NCBI GenBank assembly: GCA_023512835.1
Contig: CM042086.1
Location: 19,785,029 to 19,849,028 of the forward strand
Direction of reading: 5' to 3'
Length of the DNA stretch: 64,000 nucleotides
Origin: Taxillus chinensis
Lineage: Eukaryota; Streptophyta; Magnoliopsida; Santalales; Loranthaceae
This document shows positions 12,719 to 22,665 of the stretch, piece by piece. Every line of letters begins with the position of its first letter. Position 1 is the stretch's first letter. The notes under the pieces were generated by a model that worked only from the letters and a program-made list of their open reading frames with translations, did not search any database and was not told where the DNA came from. Both the position numbers and the translations under genes were made by a program.

Positions 12719-13100
12719 GGAAGAAAATACCAACAACAACTAACAATTGCGCGCTAATTAGGACAATTAATTAATGAATGAAGAGCAAGACATTCAAATG
12801 TTTTGAAATGGTATTCTAAGAAAGTGAGACTTACGAATTCAAAAGGGAAATCACTTGGAAAGCTTTCTCTGTCTCGTATGATCAAGGAAAACACGTACAC
12901 ATTACTACACACGCACACATTTTTGATTCAGAGAGTTCAACTATGTAAAATAGGTGCTGTTCTTGAAATTTGTGATGTAAATCTGGCTTTGTTAATGCTG
13001 ATTGCCACCTGCCATTTTTGACCATTTTTGAGTCATTCGCTGTTTTTTTTTTCTGAATTACTACGTCCGATTTGGTCCGACAAAAATGTCCACGATTATC
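12421..13100 (-). promoter_or_regulatory. Leader and promoter region of the PAH gene
   Basis: A TTTGCAG acceptor-like site near 12620 suggests that the leader may be split by an intron; this is inferred from sequence alone. An (AT)n run at 12685-12714 lies further upstream. No firm TATA box or transcription start could be assigned. Confidence 0.3.
12685..12714. repeat. (AT)n microsatellite
   Basis: Uninterrupted alternating AT of about 30 bp, upstream of the PAH gene. Confidence 0.9.
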
Positions 13101-13560
13101 AATCAAGCTGTAATGGGACCTTTGTGCTGAGTTAACGACCTGAATGATGCTGACATGTCAGACCTGATTTGGTCCATTTAAAAAATACATATAGATTTAT
13201 AAAAAACAATATTTACGGGTTTTCTAAAATAAGAAAATAAACTCTTGATATTTTCTATTCATCTCGATATTTTTATATATATATTTTTATTCATGTGAAT
13301 GGTTATAATAAATAATAATAATAATAATAATAATAAATAATAAATTAATTAATAAATAAATATAGGTATAAATAAAAAATGAAGTGAATGATGTCAAATT
13401 TTAAAAAATAAGTAAATTTTAAGAAATAAATATCCTATTCATCCCAAAATAAAATTAGAGATGTCAAACTAATCTTAATTGAATTCAAAATTTGAACTTG
13501 ATGTAATATTAATAAAATTTTAAAAAATTAAAAAAATTGTCTTACTTAATGTTACCGTCC
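13101..13560. other. AT-rich spacer between PAH and ITN1
   Basis: The only structure seen is an AAT trinucleotide tract at about 13310-13345. No coding sequence or mobile-element end is recognised. Confidence 0.6.
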
Positions 13561-13580
13561 TCCCACAATTTGAGTGATAC

Positions 13581-13582
<2 letters not shown>

Positions 13583-13641
<59 letters not shown>
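13583..13641. repeat. Compound (AT)n(CA)n microsatellite
   Basis: About 48 bp of alternating TA runs into five CA units. It lies about 290 bp past the stop codon of the ITN1-like gene. Confidence 0.92.
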
Positions 13642-13642
<1 letters not shown>

Positions 13643-13860
13643 TAGTGGAGCTTACAATAGTTGAAACTGCATATATAATGCATGTAATTATGCAGTTTTT
13701 TGTGTGTACCATGCCACGACCACTTGATAATCTTTCTTGTTCCACACAAAATTCAGGATCATCAACCAATTCTTCTCAAACGTTTCAAATTTATCCTTGA
13801 AACATCAAAATCTGATTACATCCAAATTTGCAGTGTGCCTTTCCCCAGAACCTATATTTA

Positions 13861-13958
13861 CATCAAATGGGCATATATTGGATTTACTTCAAAATGGGCA
13901 TTATCAGGCCAGATCAGAGGAGGGGGGTACATCAAATGGCATATATTGGATTTACTTC
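13861..13958. repeat. Direct repeat overlapping the ITN1 stop codon
   Basis: Two copies of a 29-30 bp unit (CATCAAATGG, then CATATATTGGATTTACTTC) lie at 13861-13890 and 13930-13958. They differ by one extra G. The second copy holds the last codons and the stop of the ITN1-like gene; the first lies downstream in its 3' untranslated region. Confidence 0.85.
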
Positions 13959-16788
13959 TAAATCGGAATCCTGGTGATGCCACGAAGTCCTTGCATTTTT
14001 TAAAAACTTCAGTTTCTTCCTCGCCTTGCGAATCCTCTTAGACTTGACCACAAAACAAGTCATGGTGCCAAGAACACCAGCCATTGTAACACCCCCAATA
14101 ACTGTAACAAGGATTGCAGCCCACTGGTGATGCCGGCCAACCACAATATAAGATGAGGAGATAAATGCAACTGAAGTGCACACGGAAGCCAACCACATCA
14201 TTTTGTTGATCACCTCTATGACGCGCCTCTCACTTTTTGTCTCTCCCCTGACCAGAGTTATTTGTACCACCACCACAGCCAATGACGTAAAAAGTGAAAT
14301 GGCATTGAAGATGAAGAAGATCTTGAATGATCTTGAGTCTGCAGCCACGGCCATCCCATTATCATAATCACCACCTGGGACCGTGAAAATTGCGGCAAAT
14401 GCAACTGTTGCAAAAAGCACAGCTACCACAGTGACTGAGTTGGTGGCATTGTTGATTCCTTCCCTGTGTAGTTTGCGGATTTCCTTGGCAATCCCATTCA
14501 TTTTCATGTTGGTTTTGCGGGTTTGCTCAAGCTGGTTGTGGACATCGTTCTTGATTTCAGTCACGGTTTTCCTAAGCTCATCCCGTGGCTGGTTCAGATC
14601 ATTTGCTTTGACACCACCATAACGAACCAAGCATTCTTTTATTTCTGATATATCTTCAGAGAGGGGGAGAGACCCAGCTATGTCCAGGGCTGTTCTGCGG
14701 TCCCTTGTTAAGGTGTTCACATCAGTGTTAGGACGTCGTAATAGCTCACTCACTATCTGAAAGAAAAGGTAGTGATATGATTATTGCATTAATTCCAATT
14801 AACCTTAGAGATATTATGAACCGCAAATTCTTTAGGTTTCAACAAATATATGCTAAAACCAGAAGGAAGTATTGGAGGACAAAAACCATCCTCGAACACC
14901 AACATCATTGTCACTAAATGGGAAAAGGACCTTCCCTTTTATTTCTTGCAATTGCCCGCTGCAGCAAGCTATTTCTACATTCAGATCATTTAGTTCCACA
15001 AAATATGACAGCAATTGAATTGCAACCATTTTAGATCTCATAACTTAGATAATCAACTAGCAATGGATCTTCAAGGAGAATAGTTGAATAAAGGATTGAG
15101 AAAGTGAAAGTGAAATGTCTATGAACATGTTGAAAAATTATAATTCAATTATGGAAGTGCAGCAGCTGTCAACTACCTCAACCCGCTTTTTCCTGGTAGC
15201 AACATGTAAAGCTGTGTTTCCAAACTTGTCAGGAAGCATCACAGAGGCTGGATCTGCATCTAGAAGCAACCTCACCACGTCACGGCTGAGCCCCTTTACT
15301 GCCATATGCAATGAAGTCTGCCCTTTCTTGTCAATTCTCCTTGCCAATTGTGGATCCCTGTCAAGCAATGCCTTTACAATATCTACATGTCCCTGCCTAG
15401 CAGCTAAATGCAATGCATTTTTGCCGTTGGATCTTGACATCTCCAGCAAGCTAGGGTCCTTGGACAGTAGCTCATTGACTACTTCTACGTGGCCTTTTGT
15501 AGCTGCAGAAATGAGGGGGCTCGCCTTTGAATGACCAACTGTTTTGCTTAGCCCAGGATCATGCTCCAACAGCACCCGAACAATATCTGCAAAACAGAGA
15601 GCTACTTATTCAGCATTCCATCACCATCCGGCTTCAAGCTATATGAAGAGTTCATGCCTAAAGTTCCGGAAGAAAAAACAGCATATGAAATGTCACTAAA
15701 TTATTATATCCCTTCTGCAGAGCAACTTAAGACCCAATCTAATGTGAATTCTACCTGAGGGAAGGCGAAGCTCTAACCACTGGCACGCCTTGGTCTGGAC
15801 TATATGAATTAAGTTAAGGTGGTTAAACAAATTAAAAGACCTTACAAGAACGTCAGTAACATGTTGGAAGCCGAGGGTAGTCCTTACTTCTAAACATTCA
15901 TCTTGAAATAGATTGCTGAGATGATGGTGGTTCTCAATAACAAGTCAAGTAATGAGAGTACATATGTTGCTCAATTGCTAATATCAATCGATATAAATAC
16001 CTCGATGGCCATTGCTTGCGGCGATATGAAGGGGATCAAAACCTGTCTGGTTCTTCAATGCAATCCCCTCCTTTGTAGAGTACTTGAGCAGCTCCCTCAC
16101 CACGTCGGCGTGCCCCTTGGCCGCGGCGGTGAACAGCGCTGTCTCCCCCAATTCGTTCACCTCGTTGACGACCGCCAACTGAATGTCGGCTACCTCCGCG
16201 TCGAAGTCGGCATCGCTGATCGGCGCCCCCATCATCTGTGCGTCGATCTCGCCGAGGATCTCCCTCACTGCCTCCAGGTCCCCTCGCTGTGCTGCCAGGT
16301 GCAGATCCGTGTCATTGTGTCTCCCTGTCACCTGCTTCACGTACTTCTTCCCCGCCTGATCAATCCGCTTCCCGGAGTTGGACGTCCCCAGCGACTTGCT
16401 CGAGTTCGACAGCACCAGAGACTTGCCGGAGTTCGACCCGATCAATGCCCGTCCTGAGCCCGACACGGAGAGAGCCTTGCTCGAATTCGACGCAGCCAGG
16501 GCCTTCCCTGAGTTGGACAAAACCAGCGACGTCGTGGTCCTCGCCAGCGGCGACGGCGGCGCGTCTTGGTGGAGGATGGTTGAATTCGGAAATGGGCTTA
16601 AACCCTTTTCCATATCCCTCTCCCCTCCTTCAAACAACAACAATGCATTAATAAATAAATAAATAAGACAAACAAAATTCAACGTCGGAAATGTCATTCG
16701 CGACGCTCGTTTGGGAAAAAAAAAAAAAAAAACATTCTGTCGGGAAAATTCGTGGCGGGGAGGTACCTTCTTCGAAAGGGCGATGCAT
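13932..16788 (-). CDS. ITN1: ITN1-like ankyrin-repeat membrane protein with PGG domain
   Basis: ITN1 of Arabidopsis is a plasma-membrane ankyrin protein that affects salt tolerance and ABA-linked reactive-oxygen production. Exons are 16767-16788 (short, inferred), 16001-16627, 15177-15586 and 13932-14756, giving 627 codons plus stop. A start at 16613 (MEKGLSPF) would instead give 615 residues. The N-terminus has degenerate SNSGK-L repeats ending SNSGKRIDQAGKKYVKQVTG. Ankyrin repeats follow (TDLHLAAQRGD, GETALFTAAAKGH, DPLHIAASNGH, NALHLAARQGH, TSLHMAVKG, TALHVATRKKR). After RDELRKTVTEIKNDVHNQLE comes a PGG domain (AIFTVPGG) and four hydrophobic segments. The C-terminus, SWHHQDSDLEVNPIYAI, resembles that of ITN1. 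Exon 1 is notably GC-rich. The short first exon rests only on an in-frame GAAG|GTACCT donor and a TTTGAAG acceptor. Confidence 0.9.
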
Positions 16789-17630
16789 GGCGGCTACGAG
16801 GGTATCGATTTTTGGGCTCCGGTCGTGATTTGAGGGGGCCGATACGAGGTGGTCGTGGCTGTTGCCGGCAGACCTAACGTCGGACCACCGACCGCCATCG
16901 GTTTCCGCGTAGCACGGGTGTTCGGACCATCAATGCCACGTCCAAAACTGCGTTTTCAGTTCAAAATAACGATCTTTATTTTATTTTATTTTTTAACCAT
17001 TCCATCGTCACTAACGAACTTTTTTTTTCCCTTACCATTTCAGCGGTTGGGGATTGAGTGGCATGCAACCAGCCGTGCCAGCAAGTTTACACCAGCAATT
17101 TCAATCTTGAGGCCTCAAGTTGAAACTTACAATTTTAAGTCACAATTTTGTTTTTCCCCCTTACGTACGTACCCACAACATATCATCTAATTTTTATTTT
17201 ATTTTTGGTAAAAATTTAAAATAATATTTTTATAATATTAACAAAATTCAAATATTAACGATCCGAAATATACACTAATCATATAAAATATTCTATCAAA
17301 AGACAATTATATAAAATTATTAATAATACTTTATTAGAAAGCATATTTTTAAAAGAAAATAAGGTTATATTTCATACCCGTATTTAAAAAAAAAAAACCC
17401 CTAATTATTTTAATCCTACCCATTTACTTGATCGGCTCGCTAATGATGATTCAATGATAGAGACACCGTACAAACCCTCGATTGACAAGACAAGATTATG
17501 TGAGGGAGGCAAATTCCTCTAGTTCGTCTTTATAGCAAAATTGTAGCTTGGAGGAGCAAACTTAAGAAATGAAAAGCCAAATGTATGTGTACCGTACCCT
17601 TCATCTGAAGCTATTCGTGGACATGGAGTC
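16789..17630. other. Upstream region of ITN1, then AT-rich spacer
   Basis: 16789-16960 is GC-rich and probably the ITN1 leader or promoter. From 17180 the DNA turns AT-rich with A/T homopolymers. A possible frame on the plus strand at 16849-17190 has no family-like features. Confidence 0.4.
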
Positions 17631-17757
17631 TTATAGCATGTTTGGTAGGCGGGAATGGAATGCAATGGACTAAAAACCATTTCCATTATAGGGAATGCAA
17701 TCTTTCATTCCCGTGCGATAAACATTAAGGTAATGTTGATTACCCCCACCTCTCATG

Positions 17758-18143
17758 TGTCACGCCCCAAACAGCGAGGTGCTGGCGGGCGTCTCCCAAG
17801 TAGCGCGGGTGCGCGCTACTTGCGGAGGGGCAGAGTGGAAAGCGTAACTGGTGCGGACGGGATAGGCTCCACGACAGTTCATGCGGGAGATCGATGGAGC
17901 CCCTTCGGAGTTCAGACGTATCGACCCGGTTAAATGCGGGGAGTACGCTGTTAGTCTCAAACTGGACGTTGAAGAGGGGACTTGACCATCTCTACACAAA
18001 CTGGTCGGGAACTGGAGCCGTTCTCCTGATGAGCCCAAGGCAGGGCGAAACCAGTCTACGTGTGCCCTGATCGGTATGGCTTACTCGGCGTATCCACCAG
18101 GGTGACCGAGTGCCGCACGGGTAAAAACCCTGATCCCATGACA
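17758..18143 (+). repeat. TRIM left LTR
   Basis: Begins TGTCACGCCCCAAACAGCG and ends CCCATGACA. It is near-identical over its whole length to 18437-18822. Confidence 0.88.
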
Positions 18144-18146
18144 AAG

Positions 18147-18158
18147 TGGTATCAGAGC
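18147..18158 (+). promoter_or_regulatory. TRIM primer-binding site (initiator tRNA-Met type)
   Basis: TGGTATCAGAGC, the usual 12-nt match to the 3' end of plant initiator tRNA-Met, lies 3 bp after the left LTR. Confidence 0.85.
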
Positions 18159-18425
18159 GGTTGCGGCCCGTATCCAAATGCTCACCGAAGTACTCTCGCG
18201 AGAGATATGCGTGGTCCCTGATCCCAAGTTGGGAGGGAGCCCCTAATAGATGGGGGTCGACCAAGAGGAGGTCTTGCACGCATCGCGTCCACCAACGTCG
18301 GCCGCCGAGCCATGGTGGAGTTCCCGAGGATGGGATGGAGTAGCGTTGCGGTCGAGAGGAGCGCGTCGCCAAACGATCTTGGTTCCTCCGAACTCGCTGA
18401 CGCATTGAGGACGTTGCGAAATGAA

Positions 18426-18436
18426 GTGGGGGAGGA
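18426..18436 (+). promoter_or_regulatory. TRIM polypurine tract
   Basis: GTGGGGGAGGA abuts the right LTR, the expected place for plus-strand priming. Confidence 0.75.
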
Positions 18437-18822
18437 TGTCACGCCCCGAACAGCGAGGTGCTGGCGGGCGTCTCCCAAGTAGCGCAGGTGCGCGCTACTT
18501 GCGGAGGGGCAAAGCAGAAAGCATAGTTGGTGCGGACGAGATAGGCTCCACGACAGTTCGTGTGGGAGATCGATGGAAATCCTTCGGAGTTCAGACGTAC
18601 CGACCCGGTTAAATGCGGGGAGTACACCGCTAGTCTCGGACTTGACGTTGAAGAGGGGACTTGACCATCCCTACACAAACTGGTCAGGAACTGGAGCCGT
18701 TCTCCTAATGAGCCCAAGGCAGGGCGAAACTAGTCTACGTGTGCCCCGATCAGTATGGCTTACTTGGCGCATCCACCAGGGTGATCGAGTGTCGCACGGG
18801 TGAAAACCCTGACCCCGTGACA
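18437..18822 (+). repeat. TRIM right LTR
   Basis: Begins TGTCACGCCCCGAACAGCG and ends CCCCGTGACA. It matches the left LTR apart from scattered, mostly transition, differences. Confidence 0.88.
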
Positions 18823-18899
18823 TATGGGATTGAGTCATTACCTTGCATAGGGTAATGAAATTGACAATCTTACCCTCCATAGCTCGTGCTGCCTAGATC

Positions 18900-19235
18900 G
18901 ACGCAGGGGGCTGAGGTGATGATGTCGTAGGCAGGGGTCGGGCAAGCAAGGGGACGAAGATGCAGGGGAGTTGGGCGGCGTCGGCGGCGGGCGGGCGTTG
19001 CGTAGGGGGACGCAGAGGCAGGAGGTGGGGGGAGGGACGGTGTTGGGGCGGGCGGGCGTAGGGGGATGTGGGTGGGGCTTGACGGGGGGAGGGAGGGATG
19101 TGCGCGACGGGGGTGCGGGGTAGCGGCGCGATGCTGGCCTGGGGTGGGGGTGGCAGCGTGACACCAGCTGAGGGTAGCCGCCCGACACCAGCAGGGGGAG
19201 GGAGGCTCTTCGACGGGGGTGGGGGCTGCAGTTTT
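18900..19235 (+). repeat. G-rich low-complexity tract inside the Harbinger-like element
   Basis: The plus strand has many GGG to GGGGG runs separated by short spacers. The minus strand therefore shows proline-rich false reading frames. It could form G-quadruplexes; that is inference. Its GC content contrasts sharply with the AT-rich arms on either side. Confidence 0.6.
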
Positions 19236-19758
19236 TTTTTAATACAAAGCAAACCCTACATTTATTTTGGGAATATATTTGTAATTTCCAAATAAATATC
19301 TTGTTTAAGGTATTGCATACCAAATATAGGTAAGGTAATGAATCATTCCCATTTTTATTCTCATTTCATTTCATTCCCACATACCAAACAAGCTATTAAA
19401 GTAGAAAGGAGGTACGACAACTCTACCTTCATTTGCTTTTAGTTTTTAGTTTGCTAATGCCTTTGCTGTTGTTTGTTTGTTGATGTTTGTTTATTGATTG
19501 TTTACTTACTTTCTGATGCTTGTTTGTTGGTGTTTGTCTGTTGATGTTTATCTATTGCTTTTGTTGATTTGTTAACGTGTATAAGCAATCATCCCAGAGT
19601 AGACCGTTTAATTTTGAGATCATCGATATTAGAATTTTATAATGTATTACTGTTACAGTTAAATGTTAAATGAAACTCGAACATCGAACGTCTAGATTGA
19701 ATAGTCCAAATCTAAGTTGATCACAAGTTAGTTATATATATATAGAGAGAGAGAGAAA

Positions 19759-20060
19759 TTAATGAGGACCCGCGACAGGAGTCTGTCACTTCTAGTATAT
19801 CCTAATTTGCAGCGAAAATATGTAGCTGCAGAAGTGGAGCTGTTAATCCAAGTAGCACTGCTTTGCACACATGGATCACCAATAGAGCATCTAAAGATGT
19901 TAGACGTACGTAGTCCGGATCATTGAGGGCAATGGTTTAACTGAAAGATAGGACAAATGGCAGAAGATTGAGGCACTACACCATGAGATTTAGCTTGCCA
20001 TGCCTCCTTGGATAATGGACTATACCGACAACCACTATAATGTAGAACTATATGAAGATG
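19759..20060 (+). pseudogene. SERK/BAK1-like receptor kinase, C-terminal fragment
   Basis: The plus strand encodes pieces that match the end of the kinase domain and the tail of SERK-type LRR receptor kinases: LLVYPNLQRKYVAAEVELLI, then QVALLCTHGSPIEHLKM, EGNGLTER, KWQKIEALHHEI and a DYTDNHYNVEL tail. Known SERKs read [47 protein letters not shown]. Here in-frame stops interrupt the reading (after ER and after HHEI), and a frameshift follows HLKM. The rest of the kinase and the LRR region are absent. The intergenic setting suggests a captured or relic fragment. Confidence 0.75.
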
Positions 20061-20649
20061 ACGCTTCAAATAAGTCATTAAGGAATATTCCACGTATTTT
20101 TAAAGGTTCTCTCCTTAATTATGAAATTTCCTTCATATACGAAATATGCCTTCTGTCATCTTGTTATTCGTACCACTTTCTATACAAACACCTTGGCCAT
20201 TTTTAGAATCTTTTGAATTCCTTGAAAATTTGCTATTGGCTAATAACCTTTCCAGCCATACGAGATGAACTTCTTTTTGATATTATGATGCAAACCAAGG
20301 TATCTCCATTCATAGTCTCATGACAATGTAATAGACAGGAAGTGGGTTTAGTTTTTTTTTTTTAAATCCTACCCCTATCATGACATTTCAAAAAAAATTA
20401 GCATAATTAATAATTTTAACAACATATATATATATAGGGTTTTGCTAAATTTTGAAATATTATATTTATATTTAACAATTAAGATATAACTTAATTTTAG
20501 TAGAGTTATAATTAAATAAAACTTTAATATAAATCATTAAATACATATTTAACGACTAAAATTAAAATATCTCGATATAATAATAAGACTGTGAGATCGC
20601 ATTGTAACATAACTCTACATATATATATCATTAATAAACAACAAGTCGG

Positions 20650-20690
<41 letters not shown>

Positions 20691-20920
20691 TAGACATCTT
20701 TGTTCTTAATTGAATCTACATTATTAATATATTTTCCTTATTTTAATATGATTCATTTTCATTTAATTACTTATATATATATATATATAATTATCATTAT
20801 AACTCTAATATATTTTCTATTATCTATATGTGGATATTAAAACTTTAAATTTATGCTAACAAGCTCTATATGTAAAAATTACCATAGTAACACTTCACAA
20901 ATAAAAATTTACTATTCATG
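20061..20920. other. AT-rich spacer with microsatellites
   Basis: Holds (AT)n runs at about 20656-20688 and 20771-20788, and internally repetitive AT-rich sequence at 20434-20625 that may be a decayed small inverted-repeat element. No coding sequence is recognised. Confidence 0.5.
20656..20688. repeat. (AT)n microsatellite
   Basis: About 33 bp of uninterrupted alternating TA. Confidence 0.9.
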
Positions 20921-20929
20921 CTTTATATA

Positions 20930-21260
20930 TTATTTTATTATTTTCTTGCATCTTTTCTCTCTCCTCCCCGCTCCTATTTCCCATCTCCTTCAACCCTGTC
21001 TCTCTTTTATGTTTAGTGACTCTGACACCCATCGCTACCGTTGCCAAACAAACGAAGCACAAACCCTTTGTCGTTCCTTCTTCCTCCTCGCCGCCTAGCT
21101 GGTAGCACCATCCCTTCTCTCCATCGACCGTGCAACACGACATTGAAACCCTAGGTCCTATAATTGGTAGCTTTGATCTGCGCAATACCCCTCGGCGTAA
21201 GTTTGCGATTTTGTGAAGATCTCATGTAATCTTCTTCTCTGTTGTGTGTTTCATTGATTC
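20930..21260 (+). other. Leader-like stretch of unknown origin
   Basis: A pyrimidine-rich segment (20945-21010) is followed by CCTCGGCGTAAGTTTGCG near 21190, which resembles a plant 5' leader with a splice donor. No gene body follows, so it may be a relic of a promoter or leader. Confidence 0.25.
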
Positions 21261-21423
21261 GATTTTATTTTATTTATAAAAAGAATAATAAAATCTGGGT
21301 ATCATCAAATTGGAATTTCATGCTGAAAAAACATATTGTGATCTAATTGTATGACAAAGAGATCAGTGTGTCATTTCAAATACAGACATTAAGGCATATA
21401 CTGCAGTACCATGGAGGACCCAG

Positions 21424-21680
21424 TCAGTAATTAGATGACTTGATTTCCCTGATGTCCCACGTACTCTCAATTGCAATCTTCTTCCTTATCTCGGAATCAA
21501 GGTCAGCTAGATTAGAAGCAATTCCAAGTAGCCATAAAAGATCTTTTTTCCTTTTTCCAGTCTTCTCATCCACCTGCACAAGGTTTGGATTTTTATCATC
21601 ATCCTTTCCAAAACTTTTGGACTGTACGTGTTCCCACCCTCTACAACCATGATTTTCCCTCTCGAAGAACTCTACTAAAA
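21424..21680 (-). pseudogene. Exon-like coding fragment, family not recognised
   Basis: The minus strand stays open for about 85 codons from a TATGTAG acceptor at 21681-21683 to a TGA at 21424-21426. The frame has no Met start, so ORF finders that require one would miss it. Its composition is protein-like: LVEFFERENHGCRGWEHVQS, then KSFGKDDDKNPNLVQVDEKT and KKDLLWLLGIASNLADLDSE. A GTACGT donor inside the frame at 21464-21459 could end the exon after KKIAIE. No neighbouring exons were found on either side, so it is probably a captured or relic exon. I do not recognise the family. Confidence 0.4.
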
Positions 21681-21744
21681 CTACATAGGGCGATACATAT
21701 CGATGGGTAAATATGAAGAGAGAGGGCTGAATGTAGGAGGGGAG

Positions 21745-21856
21745 AACCTAGAGGAGATGACAACACCCTGCCGGATCGGAGGAGAGTTCAAGATTAACCT
21801 AGAGGAGAGCAAAGGTGATGACAACACCCTGCCGGATCGGAGGAGTTTCAAGATTA
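21745..21856. repeat. Two-copy tandem repeat
   Basis: Units of 51 and 61 bp begin AACCTAGAGGAGA and end TTCAAGATT. Both contain TGACAACACCCTGCCGGATC. They differ by a 12-bp insertion in the second copy and a 2-bp change. Confidence 0.85.
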
Positions 21857-22299
21857 TCTTAATTAAAAACACCAATTTAATATTTTAAAATAATATTTTA
21901 ATACAAATAAAAGTGAGTTGAAGAATAATATTAAGATTATAGATGTAAAATAACTATCTAGATTTAGATTTGAAAAACTTTTTCATGTAAACAAGATGTG
22001 AGGGTAAGAGTTGCTCTTACATGAAAGTTCATGTGTACCTTGCCAGCCTATTTATAAGCATGTATTAGTTTAGGAAAATGATATTTTCAATGGGGTTACG
22101 TCCTTCTTATGTCTTCGTCTGATGGGGCAATTGTCATGTCAATAAAATTACGTAAAATTTATAGTACAGTGCACCACATCTGAAATAGAAAGAGAGAGTA
22201 GTCGAGGGAGGGAGAGACCTCAAGCAGTACATCTAGATAGAAAAAGATAAGAGTATGGCTAAAAATCAGAATGTGAAGGCAAAAGAGTGAGTTTTTAAT

Positions 22300-22665
22300 T
22301 TAGAAATCAGAGAGTGGAAAACCCTTACGGGGTTTGACCGCCATGCGTCTTATTTATACCTACAAATAAAAAAAATGGACTCAAATTGAATCATTGTTTA
22401 CAAAGTTAAGGCCGTTTAAATTTTTCATCAGAAATTACAGTAGAACCCATAAATCTTTAGATATGGCTGTGGAAGAGGTGCTCGATACCTACTCGAGGCT
22501 TGCTCAATGCTCAAAACTTACTCGAGACCTGCTCGAGCTTCTCGAACAGTATTTACAGTATATACGCTTGAGCCCTTGCTCGAGATTGAGGCTCGAGCAA
22601 TAATTCATGAGCGCGCAAATGCCTAACAAATGATATTAATGTAACTTATATGTTATACCTCACGG
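22300..22665 (-). mobile_element. CTCGAG-array element (copy 2)
   Basis: The array at about 22480-22605 repeats GCTCGA, ACTCGAG and TCTCGAA. Read on the minus strand, it is preceded by GGTATAACATATAAG (right arm) and followed by CTGTAATTTCTGATGAAAAAT and TATAAATAAGACGC. The tail matches copy 3 at 33.8 kb; the arm matches copy 1 at 2.7 kb. There is no coding capacity. Confidence 0.5.

Larger units (their letters stand above)
17758..18822 (+). mobile_element. Complete TRIM (terminal-repeat retrotransposon in miniature)
   Basis: Two LTRs of equal length (386 bp; 17758-18143 and 18437-18822) flank a 293-bp internal region with no genes. Both LTRs begin TGTCACGCCCC and end TGACA. A primer-binding site TGGTATCAGAGC lies 3 bp inside the left LTR, and a purine tract lies just before the right one. 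The LTRs differ mainly by transitions, several at CpG sites, as expected of an old methylated insertion. The flanks CATG and TATG are an imperfect target duplication. It depends on another element's proteins to move. Confidence 0.88.
17634..19395. mobile_element. PIF/Harbinger-like element with TTA target duplication, interrupted by a TRIM
   Basis: The left end reads TAGCATGTTTGGTAGGCGGG at 17634. The right end, reverse-complemented from 19395, reads TAGCTTGTTTGGTATGTGGG. Both are flanked by TTA (17631-17633 and 19396-19398). Inverted termini with TTTGGT and a 3-bp TTA duplication are typical of PIF/Harbinger elements and their short derivatives. No transposase is visible, so it is non-autonomous. 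A 1065-bp TRIM sits at 17758-18822. The remaining right part holds a G-rich stretch at 18900-19235. Confidence 0.7.

Noticed and set aside
15921..16662. Plus-strand frames opposite ITN1 exon 1
   Set aside because: GC-rich antisense shadows of the ankyrin coding sequence.
17655..18880. Frames in both TRIM LTRs (for example 92 codons at 17760-18038 and at 18439-18717)
   Set aside because: The same frame in both LTRs reflects duplicated non-coding LTR sequence; TRIMs encode no protein.
18838..19323. 161-codon proline-rich frame
   Set aside because: Produced by a G-rich tract on the opposite strand; no domain.
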